Source: an uncultured Pelagibacteraceae bacterium
GTDB lineage: Bacteria; Pseudomonadota; Alphaproteobacteria; Pelagibacterales; Pelagibacteraceae
Direction of reading: 5' to 3'
Assembly (NCBI GenBank): GCA_902566705.1
Contig: CACFJT010000002.1
Location: 1-64,000, forward strand
Length of the DNA: 64,000 nucleotides
In this document: positions 20,012 to 30,474 of the stretch, piece by piece
Numbering within the stretch: position 1 is the stretch's first letter
Layout of the letters: every line of letters starts with the position of its first letter
The notes under the pieces: model-generated
Database searches by the model: none
The model's input: only the letters and a program-made list of their open reading frames with translations
Told to the model about the DNA's origin: nothing
Program-made: the position numbers and the translations under genes

Positions 20012-21178
20012 CTATTTTATTTCTGAACAGACCTTTTCAATAATTTTTAATGCTTTATCTAATTCTTTTTTTTTAACATTTAATGGAGGTAAAATACGGA
20101 CAACATTTTCTGCTGCTCGAATGGTCAAAAGCTGATTATCCATTAATTTTTTTATAAATTTAGTTTGATCTTTAAATAACTGTATGCCAATAAGAAAACC
20201 CTTTCCTCTTATTTGCTTTATTATATTTGGATATTTTTTTTTAATTTTATTTAGTTTTATTAAAAAATATTTTGATAAACTTTTAATATTATTTAAAAAT
20301 TTCTTATTTGATATGATATCCATTACTGCATTTCCAACAGACATCGCCAAAGGATTTCCTCCAAATGTTGATCCATGTGTACCTGGAATCATACCTGAAG
20401 CAGCTTTTTTATTCATTAATACTGCTCCAATAGGAAATCCTCCACCAATTCCTTTTGCAATTGGTACAATATCAGGTTTTACTTTTGATTTTTCAAAAGC
20501 AAAGAAATCACCAGATCTTCCTATTCCACACTGAACTTCGTCAAGAATTAATAATATTTTTTTTTTGTCACATAGTGCTCTTAACTCTTTTAAGCACCAG
20601 TCTGGAATCACTTTTATACCACCTTCACCCATAATAGTTTCCACCATAATTGCAGCTGTATTTTTATTTATTTTCTTTTTAAGAGAATTGTGATCTCCAA
20701 AGCTGAAGTGATCAAAACCTTTTACTTTTGGACCAAATCCTTCTGTCATTTTCTTTGATCCGCTAGCAAAAATTGCTGCTAAAGTTCTTCCATGAAAAGA
20801 ATTTTTAATACATAAAATTCTATTCTTATTTGGTTTACCTTTTGAGTAAAAATATCTTCTAGCAACTTTAATTGCTGCTTCCGTGGCTTCAGCGCCACTA
20901 TTTTGAAACATCACATAATCAGCAAAAGTATTTTTGCACAACTTTTTAGCAAGTTTTTCTCCCTCAGGAATTTGAAATGCATTAGAAACATGCCATAGTT
21001 TTTTTGATTGATTTATTATAGATTTAACTAACTTAGGATGTGAATGTCCTAAAGAATTTACAGCTATACCTTGTACAAAATCTAAATATTTTTTATTATT
21101 AACAGAATATAAATAACTTCCCTTTCCAAATTTAAAGGAAATTTTTTTTCTGTTATAATTTTTTGCTAAATAGCTCAT
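20012..21178 (-). CDS. argD: Acetylornithine / succinyldiaminopimelate aminotransferase
   Basis: Class III aminotransferase; NSGAEATEAAIKVARRY, ILDEVQCGIGRSGDFFAFE. Confidence 0.95.
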   Translation of the reverse strand: MSYLAKNYNRKKISFKFGKGSYLYSVNNKKYLDFVQGIAVNSLGHSHPKLVKSIINQSKKLWHVSNAFQIPEGEKLAKKLCKNTFADYVMFQNSGAEATEAAIKVARRYFYSKGKPNKNRILCIKNSFHGRTLAAIFASGSKKMTEGFGPKVKGFDHFSFGDHNSLKKKINKNTAAIMVETIMGEGGIKVIPDWCLKELRALCDKKKILLILDEVQCGIGRSGDFFAFEKSKVKPDIVPIAKGIGGGFPIGAVLMNKKAASGMIPGTHGSTFGGNPLAMSVGNAVMDIISNKKFLNNIKSLSKYFLIKLNKIKKKYPNIIKQIRGKGFLIGIQLFKDQTKFIKKLMDNQLLTIRAAENVVRILPPLNVKKKELDKALKIIEKVCSEIK

Positions 21179-21348
21179 AAATTTAATTTGTTTTATAAAT
21201 TTTAATTATCAGATACAAGTTATGATTGAAAAAGTATTAAACTAAAATTAATTAATTTTTGTTGATAACTCTTAATTTTTAATTGTTTAATTCTATTTTT
21301 TATCCGTATATTGTTATGTTATTTTAATTAAATACAACATATAGATAT

Positions 21349-21843
21349 ATGAGCTGGACAGATGAAAAAGTTGCAAAACTGAAGGAACTTTGGGGTAAAG
21401 GAAACACCGCAAGCCAAATTGCTGAAATTATTGGGGGTATAAGCAGAAATGCCGTGATTGGTAAAGCTCATAGACTAAATTTGTCTGCCAAAATTAAAAC
21501 CAGATCAGCCACTTCTAGTCAAAATTTTGATAATTCTTTAGATAATAAAAATCAAAGTAATAAAAGAGGAAGAAAAAGCAAATTTAAATCTTTAATTATT
21601 GAGAAGGATTTTGAACCCGAAAATCCCAAACAATTAGAAGAATTAGATGAAAACTCATGTAAATGGCCTATTGGTCATCCTGATGAAAAAACATTTTATT
21701 TTTGTGGAAGATCATCATTAAAAGACTTTTCTTATTGCAAATTGCATTTACTTTATGCATATCAACCTAAAGGCAAAAAAGAAGATGTTATGGAAAAAGA
21801 TGAAGTTCCTGAATTTATCGAGAAAAAAATACAATCAGCTTAA
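21349..21843 (+). CDS. gcrA: GcrA family cell-cycle regulator
   Basis: MSWTDEKVAKLKELWGKGNTASQIAEIIGGISRNAVIGKAHRLNL; C-terminal CKWPIGHPDEKTFYFCG. Confidence 0.95.
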   Translation: MSWTDEKVAKLKELWGKGNTASQIAEIIGGISRNAVIGKAHRLNLSAKIKTRSATSSQNFDNSLDNKNQSNKRGRKSKFKSLIIEKDFEPENPKQLEELDENSCKWPIGHPDEKTFYFCGRSSLKDFSYCKLHLLYAYQPKGKKEDVMEKDEVPEFIEKKIQSA

Positions 21844-22832
21844 TTTAAACTTGATTTGTTTTTAAAATCTTTATTAGATTGATATTTTTCAGTAGAAAAT
21901 TGACCACCTTCTCTCCACATAAAACAATATTTTTTAACTTCAACATCAAAATATTTTCTACTAGGTAATCCTATTTCTGAATTTGATTTATACTTTCCTG
22001 ATAAAACATTATCATATTTTAAAAGTCTTAGCTGATCTGTCGTTAGCAAAGGTTTTGGCATTAATCCAAATACCCCTGCTGAAATTTTTGCTATAGTCAA
22101 AGGTAAAGGAATAAGAATCCTTTTTTTACCAATAAGAATTAATAATTTTTCTAGAATTTCTTTAAAAGAAATTATTTCCGGACCTACACACTCTATAATG
22201 TTAGAATTCACGTTTTTTGAGATAACATGATAAATAATATCAGTCAGATCTGAACAGTGGATAGGAGCAAACTTTGTATCTCCGTTATAATATAATGGAA
22301 ATATTGGAAGTCTATTTAATAATGTCATAAAATTTGTAGAAAAATTATCATCCACTGAATAAACAATAGACGGTCTCAAAATAGTTGCTAATGGAAAGTT
22401 TTTTAAAATCTGAATTTCTCCCTCAAGCTTGCTGTTTGCATATTCAGAGTCTTTGGCCTCATTGATTCCGAGTGCTGATAAGTGTATGAAATGTTCAAGA
22501 TTGTATTCTTTGCTCAATTTAGCTAAAATAGTAGGGAAAATTGTATGAATATTTTTAAAAGTATTTCCTTTTCCTTGTTCGTATAAAATTCCAATCAAGT
22601 TAATGCAGATATCTGTTTTTTTGAACAAATTTCTTATTTTTTTTTCCTCAAATATATTTGCTTCTACAATATTAATATAACCTGCATTCGCCTGTGTTTT
22701 AATTATGTAACTTTTTTGATGAATGTTTCTCGTAACAACAGTAACTTTATAGTTATTCTTTGTAAGTTTTCTTATTAAGTTTCTTCCAATTTGACCACTA
22801 CCGCCAAAAATTAGACAATTTTTTGCTTTCAT
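21840..22832 (-). CDS. NAD(P)-dependent epimerase, NDUFA9-like (complex I 39 kDa subunit-like)
   Basis: IFGGSGQIGRNLIRKL Rossmann start; YANSKLEGE; RPSIVYSVDDNF. Confidence 0.85.
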   Translation of the reverse strand: MKAKNCLIFGGSGQIGRNLIRKLTKNNYKVTVVTRNIHQKSYIIKTQANAGYINIVEANIFEEKKIRNLFKKTDICINLIGILYEQGKGNTFKNIHTIFPTILAKLSKEYNLEHFIHLSALGINEAKDSEYANSKLEGEIQILKNFPLATILRPSIVYSVDDNFSTNFMTLLNRLPIFPLYYNGDTKFAPIHCSDLTDIIYHVISKNVNSNIIECVGPEIISFKEILEKLLILIGKKRILIPLPLTIAKISAGVFGLMPKPLLTTDQLRLLKYDNVLSGKYKSNSEIGLPSRKYFDVEVKKYCFMWREGGQFSTEKYQSNKDFKNKSSLN

Positions 22833-22846
22833 ATATATATGTTAAA

Positions 22847-23458
22847 ATGAGTAATAATATTCAATTACACAAAAATGATCTACCAGATGATTTACAGTTA
22901 GGCAATATAATTGCTGTTGATGGAGAGTTTATGGGTCTAAATGTCAGACGTGATCCTCTTTGTTTGATACAGATATCATCAGGAAATTCAGACGCTCATA
23001 TTATCCAATTCGACAGAAATAGCTACAATGCACCTAATTTAGTAAAAATATTAGCCGACGAAAAAATTAAAAAAATTTTTCATTTTGGTAGAGCTGATTT
23101 AGCACATATAAAATATTATTTACAAACTGATACCAATAATATCCTTGATACTAAAATTGCGTCAAAATTAGCAAGATCTTATTCTGACAATCATTCCCTT
23201 AAAACGCTTATAAAAGAATTTATAAATGTTGACATTAATAAACAGTTTCAAAATTCAGATTTTGGTGGCGAACTTACTCCAGCACAACTCAAATATTGTG
23301 CAAACGATGTAATTTATTTGCATAAAATTCATGATGAATTGGAAAAAATATTAGATAGAGAAAATAGACTTTTATTATATCAAAACTGTTTAAAATTTTT
23401 AAAAACAAGAGTTGAACTTGACTTAGCTTTATTTAAAGATGATATCTGGTCACATTAA
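22847..23458 (+). CDS. Ribonuclease D-like 3'-5' exonuclease
   Basis: AVDGEFMGLNVRRDPLCLIQIS, DTKIASKLARSY, AQLKYCANDVIYLHKI; start refined to MSNNIQ. Confidence 0.9.
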   Translation: MSNNIQLHKNDLPDDLQLGNIIAVDGEFMGLNVRRDPLCLIQISSGNSDAHIIQFDRNSYNAPNLVKILADEKIKKIFHFGRADLAHIKYYLQTDTNNILDTKIASKLARSYSDNHSLKTLIKEFINVDINKQFQNSDFGGELTPAQLKYCANDVIYLHKIHDELEKILDRENRLLLYQNCLKFLKTRVELDLALFKDDIWSH

Positions 23459-24426
23459 TGAATAAAAAAAAATATTTAACAATTGCTAAAGATGTAATTA
23501 ATCTTGAAATTAAAGCATTACAAAAGTTGAAAAAAAATATAAATAATTCATTTAACGAAGCAGTAGTTCATATAGCAAAATGCCCATCTAAAGTTATTCT
23601 ATGTGGTGTTGGCAAAAGTGGACTTATAGCCTCTAAAATTGCCGCAACACTATCTTCTGTTGGTACACCTTCATTCAATCTTTCAGCAGGAGACTCATCT
23701 CATGGAGATCTTGGAAGTATTTCAAAAAAAGATATTTTAATACTAATAAGTTATTCAGGACAAACAAATGAACTTAAAAATATAATCCAATATGCTAATA
23801 GAAATAAAATATTATTAATTGGTATAGTTTCAAAGAAAGACTCAATTTTGTACAAAGCTTCTGACATAAAACTTTTAATACCACGGGTATTAGAATCTGA
23901 AGGAATTGTCCCTACATCGAGTACTATTGCCCAATTAGCAATTGGAGATGCTCTAGCAATAGCCTCAATGAAGTATAAAAAATTTGGAAAATTAGATTTT
24001 AAAAAAATTCATCCCGCTGGTAGTTTGGGTGCTCAACTTAAAACTGTAGAAGATATAATGGTAAATGGAGACAAAATTCCTTTCGTAAACGAAAATACAA
24101 AAATGAAAGAAGCTTTAAAAATACTAAACAAAAAAAATTTGGGAATTTTAATTGTCAGAAATAAAAAAAACAAAACTCTAGGCATAATTACTGACGGCCA
24201 GATCAGACGATATAATCAAAAAAAATTAAACTTATTATCCATGAAAGCAAAAGATATTATGACAAAAAAACCAATAGGAATTGAAAAAGATGCTCTAGCT
24301 GCAAAAGCTCTTTCTATTATGAATAACAACAAGATTACATCTTTATGTGTTTATAATAAAAAAAGTAAAATGAAAACTGACGGAGTAGTTCATATTCATC
24401 ATATTTTAAAGACTAATATTTCTTAA
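23458..24426 (+). CDS. kdsD: Arabinose-5-phosphate isomerase (SIS + CBS)
   Basis: VILCGVGKSGLIASKIAATLSSVGTPS; two C-terminal CBS domains. Confidence 0.95.
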   Translation: MNKKKYLTIAKDVINLEIKALQKLKKNINNSFNEAVVHIAKCPSKVILCGVGKSGLIASKIAATLSSVGTPSFNLSAGDSSHGDLGSISKKDILILISYSGQTNELKNIIQYANRNKILLIGIVSKKDSILYKASDIKLLIPRVLESEGIVPTSSTIAQLAIGDALAIASMKYKKFGKLDFKKIHPAGSLGAQLKTVEDIMVNGDKIPFVNENTKMKEALKILNKKNLGILIVRNKKNKTLGIITDGQIRRYNQKKLNLLSMKAKDIMTKKPIGIEKDALAAKALSIMNNNKITSLCVYNKKSKMKTDGVVHIHHILKTNIS

Positions 24427-25010
24427 TGAAAAGAAAGAAATTAGCGATAATTGCACTAATTTTTTTTATAATTCTCATAATTAGTACATTTCATTATATA
24501 TCTAAAGAAAAAGAAGATTTAGTAATAAAAAAAGAAAAAATTGAGGAAGATATCTATGCCTCGAACATTATTAATGACGTTAAATATTCCTCAAAAGATA
24601 CAAAAGGTAATTCATATAGTATTAATGCATCTATAGGTGAGATAGATTATTCCAAACCAAACATCGTATATCTCACAGAAGTAAGAGCAGTTATTAAATT
24701 GGAAAATTCGAATGTAATTAAGATTAATTCTGATTTTGGTAGATATAATATTGATAATTTTGATACTATTTTTTCAAAAAATGTAATAGTAAAATATTTA
24801 AATAATAAAATTACTAGTGAATATATGGATTTTTCATTAGAGAGAAATTCTATGATTATTTCTAAAAAAGTGGTCTATACAAATCTTAATAATGTTTTAA
24901 AAGCTGATGTAGTTGAAATTAATATAGAAAATAAAGATACTAAAATTTATAGATACAAAAACACAGATAAAGTAGAGATAAATAGTAAAAGCAATAATGG
25001 CAATAATTAA
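24426..25010 (+). CDS. lptC: LPS export system protein LptC
   Basis: Single N-terminal TM; beta-rich LptC/DUF1239-like body; between kdsD and lptB. Confidence 0.8.
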   Translation: MKRKKLAIIALIFFIILIISTFHYISKEKEDLVIKKEKIEEDIYASNIINDVKYSSKDTKGNSYSINASIGEIDYSKPNIVYLTEVRAVIKLENSNVIKINSDFGRYNIDNFDTIFSKNVIVKYLNNKITSEYMDFSLERNSMIISKKVVYTNLNNVLKADVVEINIENKDTKIYRYKNTDKVEINSKSNNGNN

Positions 25011-25773
25011 AAAATTTAGGATCAAATCATTTAAAAGTATTAACTCAGTAATTGAATTTGAAAACGTATCATTATCATATGGTGGAAGACTAATTTTAGA
25101 TAATATTAATTTTAAGATAAACGAAGGCCAAATATTTGGTATGTTGGGACCCAATGGTGTTGGAAAATCCACTATATTTAATCTCATTACTGGTCTTGTA
25201 AAACCAAAAAATGGGAAAATAAAAATTCAAGGCGAAGAGGTTACTGAATATCCAATTTATTTAAGAACTAAAAAATATAAAGTTGGTTATGTTCCTCAAT
25301 ACGGAGGTTATTTTAATGATTTAACTCTTCATGATAATTTAAAAGCTATAAGTGAAATAGTTATAGAAAATAAGAATTTAAGAGAAGAAAGAATCAATTA
25401 TTTAATTTCTAAATTTGAATTAGACAATATAAAAGATATTAAAGCAAAATTTTTATCTGGTGGTCAAAAAAAAAAGTTGGTAATTGCTTTATCACTTTTA
25501 AGTGAACCTAAAGTTTTATTATTAGATGAATGTTTTGCTGCTTTAGATGTTCTAACAATCAAAATGCTACAGGAGACTATAGTAAAATTACAACAAGAAA
25601 CAAAAATAACTATTTGTATATGCGATCATCAAGCAAGGGATCTATTAGCTTGTGTTGATATGGCAATGATTTTAAGTAATGGAAAAGTAATTGCTCAAAA
25701 TACTCCAGCAAATCTAGTGAAAGATATTAATGCGAAGAACGCTTACTTTGGTGAGAGTTTCAAGTTCAATTAA
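24997..25773 (+). CDS. lptB: LPS export ABC transporter ATP-binding protein
   Basis: GMLGPNGVGKSTIFNLITGL, LSGGQKKKLVIALSLL, LLLDECFAALD. Confidence 0.93.
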   Translation: MAIIKKFRIKSFKSINSVIEFENVSLSYGGRLILDNINFKINEGQIFGMLGPNGVGKSTIFNLITGLVKPKNGKIKIQGEEVTEYPIYLRTKKYKVGYVPQYGGYFNDLTLHDNLKAISEIVIENKNLREERINYLISKFELDNIKDIKAKFLSGGQKKKLVIALSLLSEPKVLLLDECFAALDVLTIKMLQETIVKLQQETKITICICDHQARDLLACVDMAMILSNGKVIAQNTPANLVKDINAKNAYFGESFKFN

Positions 25774-25783
25774 TATAAAAAAA

Positions 25784-27103
25784 ATGCCCAGCTCAATAAT
25801 TATTAAAAATAAAATATCTAATTTTAATAAAACAATAACAGTAAGTGGTGATAAAAGTATTAGTATTAGGTGGGTTTTATTTTCATCTATAGCAAATGGA
25901 GTATCAAGATCTCAAAATCTTTTAAGATCTGAAGATGTTTTAGCTGCTATTACAGCAGTAAAAAAGCTTGGAATTAAAGTAAACCTAACAAAAAAAAATT
26001 GTACAATATATGGAAAGGGCATAAATGGTTATAATTATAAGAATAACCTCCAAATTAATGCAAAAAACTCTGGTACACTTGGAAGACTTATTCTTGGACT
26101 ATTAGTAAATTCAACGAAAAACATAAAATTAACAGGTGACAAAAGTTTATCGAAGAGAGATTTTAAAAGAATTGCGGATCCGCTGAGTAAATTTGGAGTA
26201 AAGTTCAAATTAAAAAATAAAAAAACCTTGCCACTTAAAATGATTGGCTCTGCTAATTTAAAACCTATTAAATATTTTGAAAAAAAAGGCTCAGCTCAAT
26301 GTAAAAGTTCTGTAATTTTAGCTGGTATGAAAACTGAGGGCACTACAATTATTAAAGCAAAGAAATCCAGAAACCATACAGAACTATTATGTAAGTATTT
26401 AAAATTACCTATTTCAATTAAAAATAGAACAAACCATGACGAAATAAAAATTAGAAAAACAAAGTATATAAAACCTCTAAATTACAATATTCCCTCGGAT
26501 ATTAGTTCTGGAGCTTTTTTTATTGTTTTAACTTCACTAGTTAAGAACTCTCAACTGACAATTAAAAATGTAAATATAAATCCTTCAAGAGTTGGAGTTA
26601 TCAAAATTCTTAAAAAGATGGGAGTAAAAATCATTTTCAAAAATACTAAATTTTATAAAGGTGAAAAAAATGCCGACATTTTGGTTAAAAGTCCTAAATC
26701 ACTTAAAGCTATAAATTGTCCCACAAAATATAATAGTGGTGCAATAGACGAATTCTTAGTTATTTTTTTAGTTGCAGCTAAAGCAAAAGGAGTATCATAT
26801 TTTAAAAATTTAGCCGAACTAAACCAAAAAGAAAGTCCTAGACTTAAATGGGGTGCAAAAATTTTAAACAAAATTGGAATAAAAACGATCTTAACAGCAG
26901 ACTCTATAAAAATCTATGGCAACCCAGACTTAAAAATAAATAAAAAAATTGTAATTAAAAATTATTTAAAAGATCATAGAGTATTTATGACAAGTGTAAT
27001 TGCTGCATTATCATTTGGTGGTAAATGGCAAATTCACGACAGAAAATCTATTCAAACCTCTTTTCCAAATTTTTTGAGTATTATTAATGATTTAAAAAAA
27101 TAA
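25784..27103 (+). CDS. aroA: 3-phosphoshikimate 1-carboxyvinyltransferase
   Basis: TVSGDKSISIRWVLFSSIANG, NSGTLGRLILGLL, DKSLSKRDFKRIADPL; start refined to MPSSII. Confidence 0.93.
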   Translation: MPSSIIIKNKISNFNKTITVSGDKSISIRWVLFSSIANGVSRSQNLLRSEDVLAAITAVKKLGIKVNLTKKNCTIYGKGINGYNYKNNLQINAKNSGTLGRLILGLLVNSTKNIKLTGDKSLSKRDFKRIADPLSKFGVKFKLKNKKTLPLKMIGSANLKPIKYFEKKGSAQCKSSVILAGMKTEGTTIIKAKKSRNHTELLCKYLKLPISIKNRTNHDEIKIRKTKYIKPLNYNIPSDISSGAFFIVLTSLVKNSQLTIKNVNINPSRVGVIKILKKMGVKIIFKNTKFYKGEKNADILVKSPKSLKAINCPTKYNSGAIDEFLVIFLVAAKAKGVSYFKNLAELNQKESPRLKWGAKILNKIGIKTILTADSIKIYGNPDLKINKKIVIKNYLKDHRVFMTSVIAALSFGGKWQIHDRKSIQTSFPNFLSIINDLKK

Positions 27104-27771
27104 TGATTAGAAGAAAAAATATAATAAAAATTGCTATAGATTCACCTGCAGCAGCAGGTGCTGGTACTATAGCTAAAGCAATTTCTAAACATTACAATTT
27201 ATTACAAGTTGATACTGGAAAAATTTATAGAATTATTGCTTTATATAAAACTAAATATCCAAATAAATTTACATTAAACTTTTTAAAAAAAAAAATAAAT
27301 AAACTTGCTATTAGAGATCTAAATAATATAGAATTATTATCTGATGACATTGGAAATACTGCAGCTAGGATTGCTAAAAAAAAAAGTATTCGAAAACTTG
27401 TACATAATTTTCAAAAAAATTTAGCATACAATCCGCCAAAAAAATATTCTGGATCATGTTTAGATGGTAGAGATATAACCTACAATATTGTACCTGATGC
27501 TGATTTTAAATTTTTTATTACAGCTAGTATTAAAACTCGGGCAATGCGAAGATATAATGAACTGAGGAAATTAAAAAAAAATATTACGTACAAAGAGGTA
27601 CTAAAAAGCATTAAAAATCGTGATAAAAGTGACTTTAATAGAAAAATATCTCCTTTAAAGAAAACAGAAGATTCACTATTGATTTCAACGACAAACCTTA
27701 CTAAAAGGGCATGTTTTTTAAAAATAAAAAAAATAATAGACAGAAAATTAATAATTAATGGAAATATATAA
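27103..27771 (+). CDS. cmk: Cytidylate kinase
   Basis: IAIDSPAAAGAGTIAKAISKHY, LDGRDITYNIVPDADFKFFITA; between aroA and rpsA. Confidence 0.93.
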   Translation: MIRRKNIIKIAIDSPAAAGAGTIAKAISKHYNLLQVDTGKIYRIIALYKTKYPNKFTLNFLKKKINKLAIRDLNNIELLSDDIGNTAARIAKKKSIRKLVHNFQKNLAYNPPKKYSGSCLDGRDITYNIVPDADFKFFITASIKTRAMRRYNELRKLKKNITYKEVLKSIKNRDKSDFNRKISPLKKTEDSLLISTTNLTKRACFLKIKKIIDRKLIINGNI

Positions 27772-29482
27772 AGATCTATCAAATCCAGCATCACAAGAAT
27801 TTGAAAAACTATTAAATAGTCAGTTATCAAAAATACAGATTGAAGAGGGTAAGATTATTGATGGTAAAATAAACAAAATTACAGAAAAATTTGTTTTCCT
27901 TTTCGTAGAAGGTCTTAAATCAGAGCCAGTGCTAGACATTAATGAGCTAAAAAGTATGGGACTTTCCGAAAAAATAAAAGTTGGAGAAACAATATCTGTG
28001 CTTTTAGAGAAAATTGAAGATAAAAATGGAGAAGTTATTGTTTCTGCAAGTAAGGCTCAAAAAATAAAAGGTTGGGATAAATTAGTTGAAGCTTATGAAA
28101 AGAATGAACCTATAATGGGCAAAATTACATCAAAATGTAAAGGTGGTTGTATAGTAGAGCACATTGATACTGGTTCTTTGATGTTTTTACCTGGGTCTCA
28201 AATAAGTGATAAACCTTTAAAAGATATTAGTCATCTAATGAATGAACCACAAAAATTTGCTTTAATTAAATTAGATAAAGTAAGAGGAAATGCATGTGTG
28301 TCTAGAAGAGAAATTATTTCATCATTTAAAAAAGAGGATAAAGCAAAGATTATAGATAGATATAAAGTTGGAGATGTAATCAAAGGAGCAGAAGTAAAGG
28401 GTTATAGTAGTTTCGGATGTTTTTTTAATGTAAATGGTGAATTAGATGTACTTGTACACCTACAAGAAATTTCTTATTCGAGAGTGAATCATCCGGATGA
28501 GGTTTTTAATATAGGCGAAAAACATGACTTAAAGGTTATAAGTGTAGATAAAGAAAAACTTCAAGTTGGATGTTCAGTTAAGCAACTGTCTCCTGACCCT
28601 TTTGAGCATATTGAAAATTATGAATTAAACAAAATTTATAAAGTTAAAGTAGTCAAAATAATGGACTTTGGGGCATTTTGTGAATTAGAACCAGGTCTTA
28701 CAACACTACTTCACTCAAGTGAGTTGAGCTGGAATAAAAAGAATTTATCAGCAAAAAAAATGTTTAAAATTGGCGATGAGATTGATTGTGTAATAACTGA
28801 AATTGATAAAGAAAAAAGACGTGTTGCAATATCTCATAAACTAACACAAGAAAACCCATTTGAAACTTTTGAAAAAAAATACCCTGTAAATTCGACTGTA
28901 GAAGGTGAGATTGTAAATAAAAATGAGTATTCTTTATTTGTAAGAATAAAAGATTTGGATGTTGACGCTTTTTTACATTGTAATGATTTAACATATTTAA
29001 ATAATGGAGAAGAAGAATTAGCAAATTATAAAAAAGGTGAAAAAATTAAAGTAAAAGTCTTAGAAATTAAGTCTTCAGAGCAGAAAATTAGAGTAGGTTT
29101 AAAGCAAACTCAACCAGATCCATTTGATTGGTTTAAAGATAAATCAAAAAACCAAACAATCACAGTGAAAGTTGTATCTACAGATAACAAAGGATTGACA
29201 GTAAGACCTGAAGGTTGTGATATGGATTTGCAAATTAAAAAATCTGCTATTGCAATAAATGCAGCAGATGCTCGTCCAAGCAGGTGGACTGGAGGTGAAA
29301 AATTAGACTGCGCAATCGCTGATCTAGACCTAAATAAAAGAAAAGTAATTCTAAGTGTTAAGCTTTTAGAAGAAATTGAGAAAAAAGAAGCTTTAGAGAA
29401 ATATGGCTCTGAAGGATCTGGTAAAAATTTACCCTTTTCATCACTATCAGAAGATCTGAAAAAAAAAGAAGAAAAAGAATAA
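27758..29482 (+). CDS. rpsA: 30S ribosomal protein S1
   Basis: Repeated S1 OB folds (MDFGAFCELEPGLTTLLHSSELSW, YSSFGCFFNVNGELDVLVHLQEIS). Confidence 0.96.
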   Translation: MEIYKDLSNPASQEFEKLLNSQLSKIQIEEGKIIDGKINKITEKFVFLFVEGLKSEPVLDINELKSMGLSEKIKVGETISVLLEKIEDKNGEVIVSASKAQKIKGWDKLVEAYEKNEPIMGKITSKCKGGCIVEHIDTGSLMFLPGSQISDKPLKDISHLMNEPQKFALIKLDKVRGNACVSRREIISSFKKEDKAKIIDRYKVGDVIKGAEVKGYSSFGCFFNVNGELDVLVHLQEISYSRVNHPDEVFNIGEKHDLKVISVDKEKLQVGCSVKQLSPDPFEHIENYELNKIYKVKVVKIMDFGAFCELEPGLTTLLHSSELSWNKKNLSAKKMFKIGDEIDCVITEIDKEKRRVAISHKLTQENPFETFEKKYPVNSTVEGEIVNKNEYSLFVRIKDLDVDAFLHCNDLTYLNNGEEELANYKKGEKIKVKVLEIKSSEQKIRVGLKQTQPDPFDWFKDKSKNQTITVKVVSTDNKGLTVRPEGCDMDLQIKKSAIAINAADARPSRWTGGEKLDCAIADLDLNKRKVILSVKLLEEIEKKEALEKYGSEGSGKNLPFSSLSEDLKKKEEKE

Positions 29483-29498
29483 TTTAAGAAGAATTAAT

Positions 29499-29792
29499 TT
29501 GGCTATAGTAAGATCCAAACTTTTAAAACAACTGGCAGAGGATTACCCAAATTTTTTAAAAAAAGATCTTGAAAAATTCACTACAATAATTCTAAAAGAA
29601 ATTAAAAAAGCACTTAAAAGAGGTGATAGAGTTGAACTCAGAGGTTTTGGGGTTTTTTCAACCAATATACAAAAAGCTAGGATATCAAGAAATCCAAAAA
29701 CTGGAGAAAAAGTAAATACCCCAGAAAAAAAAACAATTCACTTTAAAATGTCAAAAGACTTGTTTAAAAAATTAAATAATAATGAAGAATAA
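29499..29792 (+). CDS. ihfB: Integration host factor beta / HU-family protein, TTG start
   Basis: GDRVELRGFGVFSTNIQKARISRNPKTGEKV; follows rpsA. Confidence 0.92.
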   Translation: MAIVRSKLLKQLAEDYPNFLKKDLEKFTTIILKEIKKALKRGDRVELRGFGVFSTNIQKARISRNPKTGEKVNTPEKKTIHFKMSKDLFKKLNNNEE

Positions 29793-30474
29793 AATTATAT
29801 TTGTTGCTTGTGATACTTCAAATATAAAAGATATTAAAAAAATAGTTACACAAACAAGAACAAAAAAACTTAAAATAATTCCAAAATTTGGCCTTCAATT
29901 CTTTTATTCTAAAAAGGGTAGGAAATTCTTAGAAAAAATTAAAAATGATTTTTGGTTAGATTTAAAAATTAATGATATTCCACAAACAGCAATATCAGCA
30001 ATTGATAGCTTGAAAGACTTAAAAAAATGTAAATACATTACAGTGCATGTGAGTGGTGGAATGGAAATGTTAAAAGCAGTAAAGAAGAAAGCAAAAAAAA
30101 TAAATAAAAATTTAAAGATATTAGGTGTTACAGTTTTAACTAGTCTAAATAATAAATCTCTAAAACAAATAGGTCATTCAAAAAGTGTGAAGCAATTAGT
30201 ATTACAACAAGCTAATCTGATAAGAAAATCCAGTTGTGATGGAATAGTATGTTCGGCCCAGGAAGCTTTAACAGTTAGAAGAAAGTACAAAAATTTATTA
30301 ATTATAACCCCTGGAATAAGATTACCAGGAGATAATTCAAACGATCAATTGAGACTTATGACACCAAAAGATGCATTTAAAAATAAAGTTTCTGGTATTG
30401 TTATGGGGAGATCTCTTACAAAAGGCAACATTCAAAATAATACAAAAAGACTTTTAGAACATCTAAATAAATGA
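29782..30474 (+). CDS. pyrF: Orotidine 5'-phosphate decarboxylase
   Basis: DFWLDLKINDIPQTAISAI, GVTVLTSLN, DGIVCSAQEA, LIITPGIRLPG. Confidence 0.94.
   Translation: MKNKIIFVACDTSNIKDIKKIVTQTRTKKLKIIPKFGLQFFYSKKGRKFLEKIKNDFWLDLKINDIPQTAISAIDSLKDLKKCKYITVHVSGGMEMLKAVKKKAKKINKNLKILGVTVLTSLNNKSLKQIGHSKSVKQLVLQQANLIRKSSCDGIVCSAQEALTVRRKYKNLLIITPGIRLPGDNSNDQLRLMTPKDAFKNKVSGIVMGRSLTKGNIQNNTKRLLEHLNK

Noticed and set aside
20184-20534. 116-aa plus-strand ORF antisense to argD
   Set aside because: Shadow ORF; argD motifs on the other strand are unambiguous.
27480-27830. 116-aa minus-strand hydrophobic ORF over cmk/rpsA
   Set aside because: Reverse complement of Lys-rich coding sequence gives apparent hydrophobicity; both sense genes are well supported.
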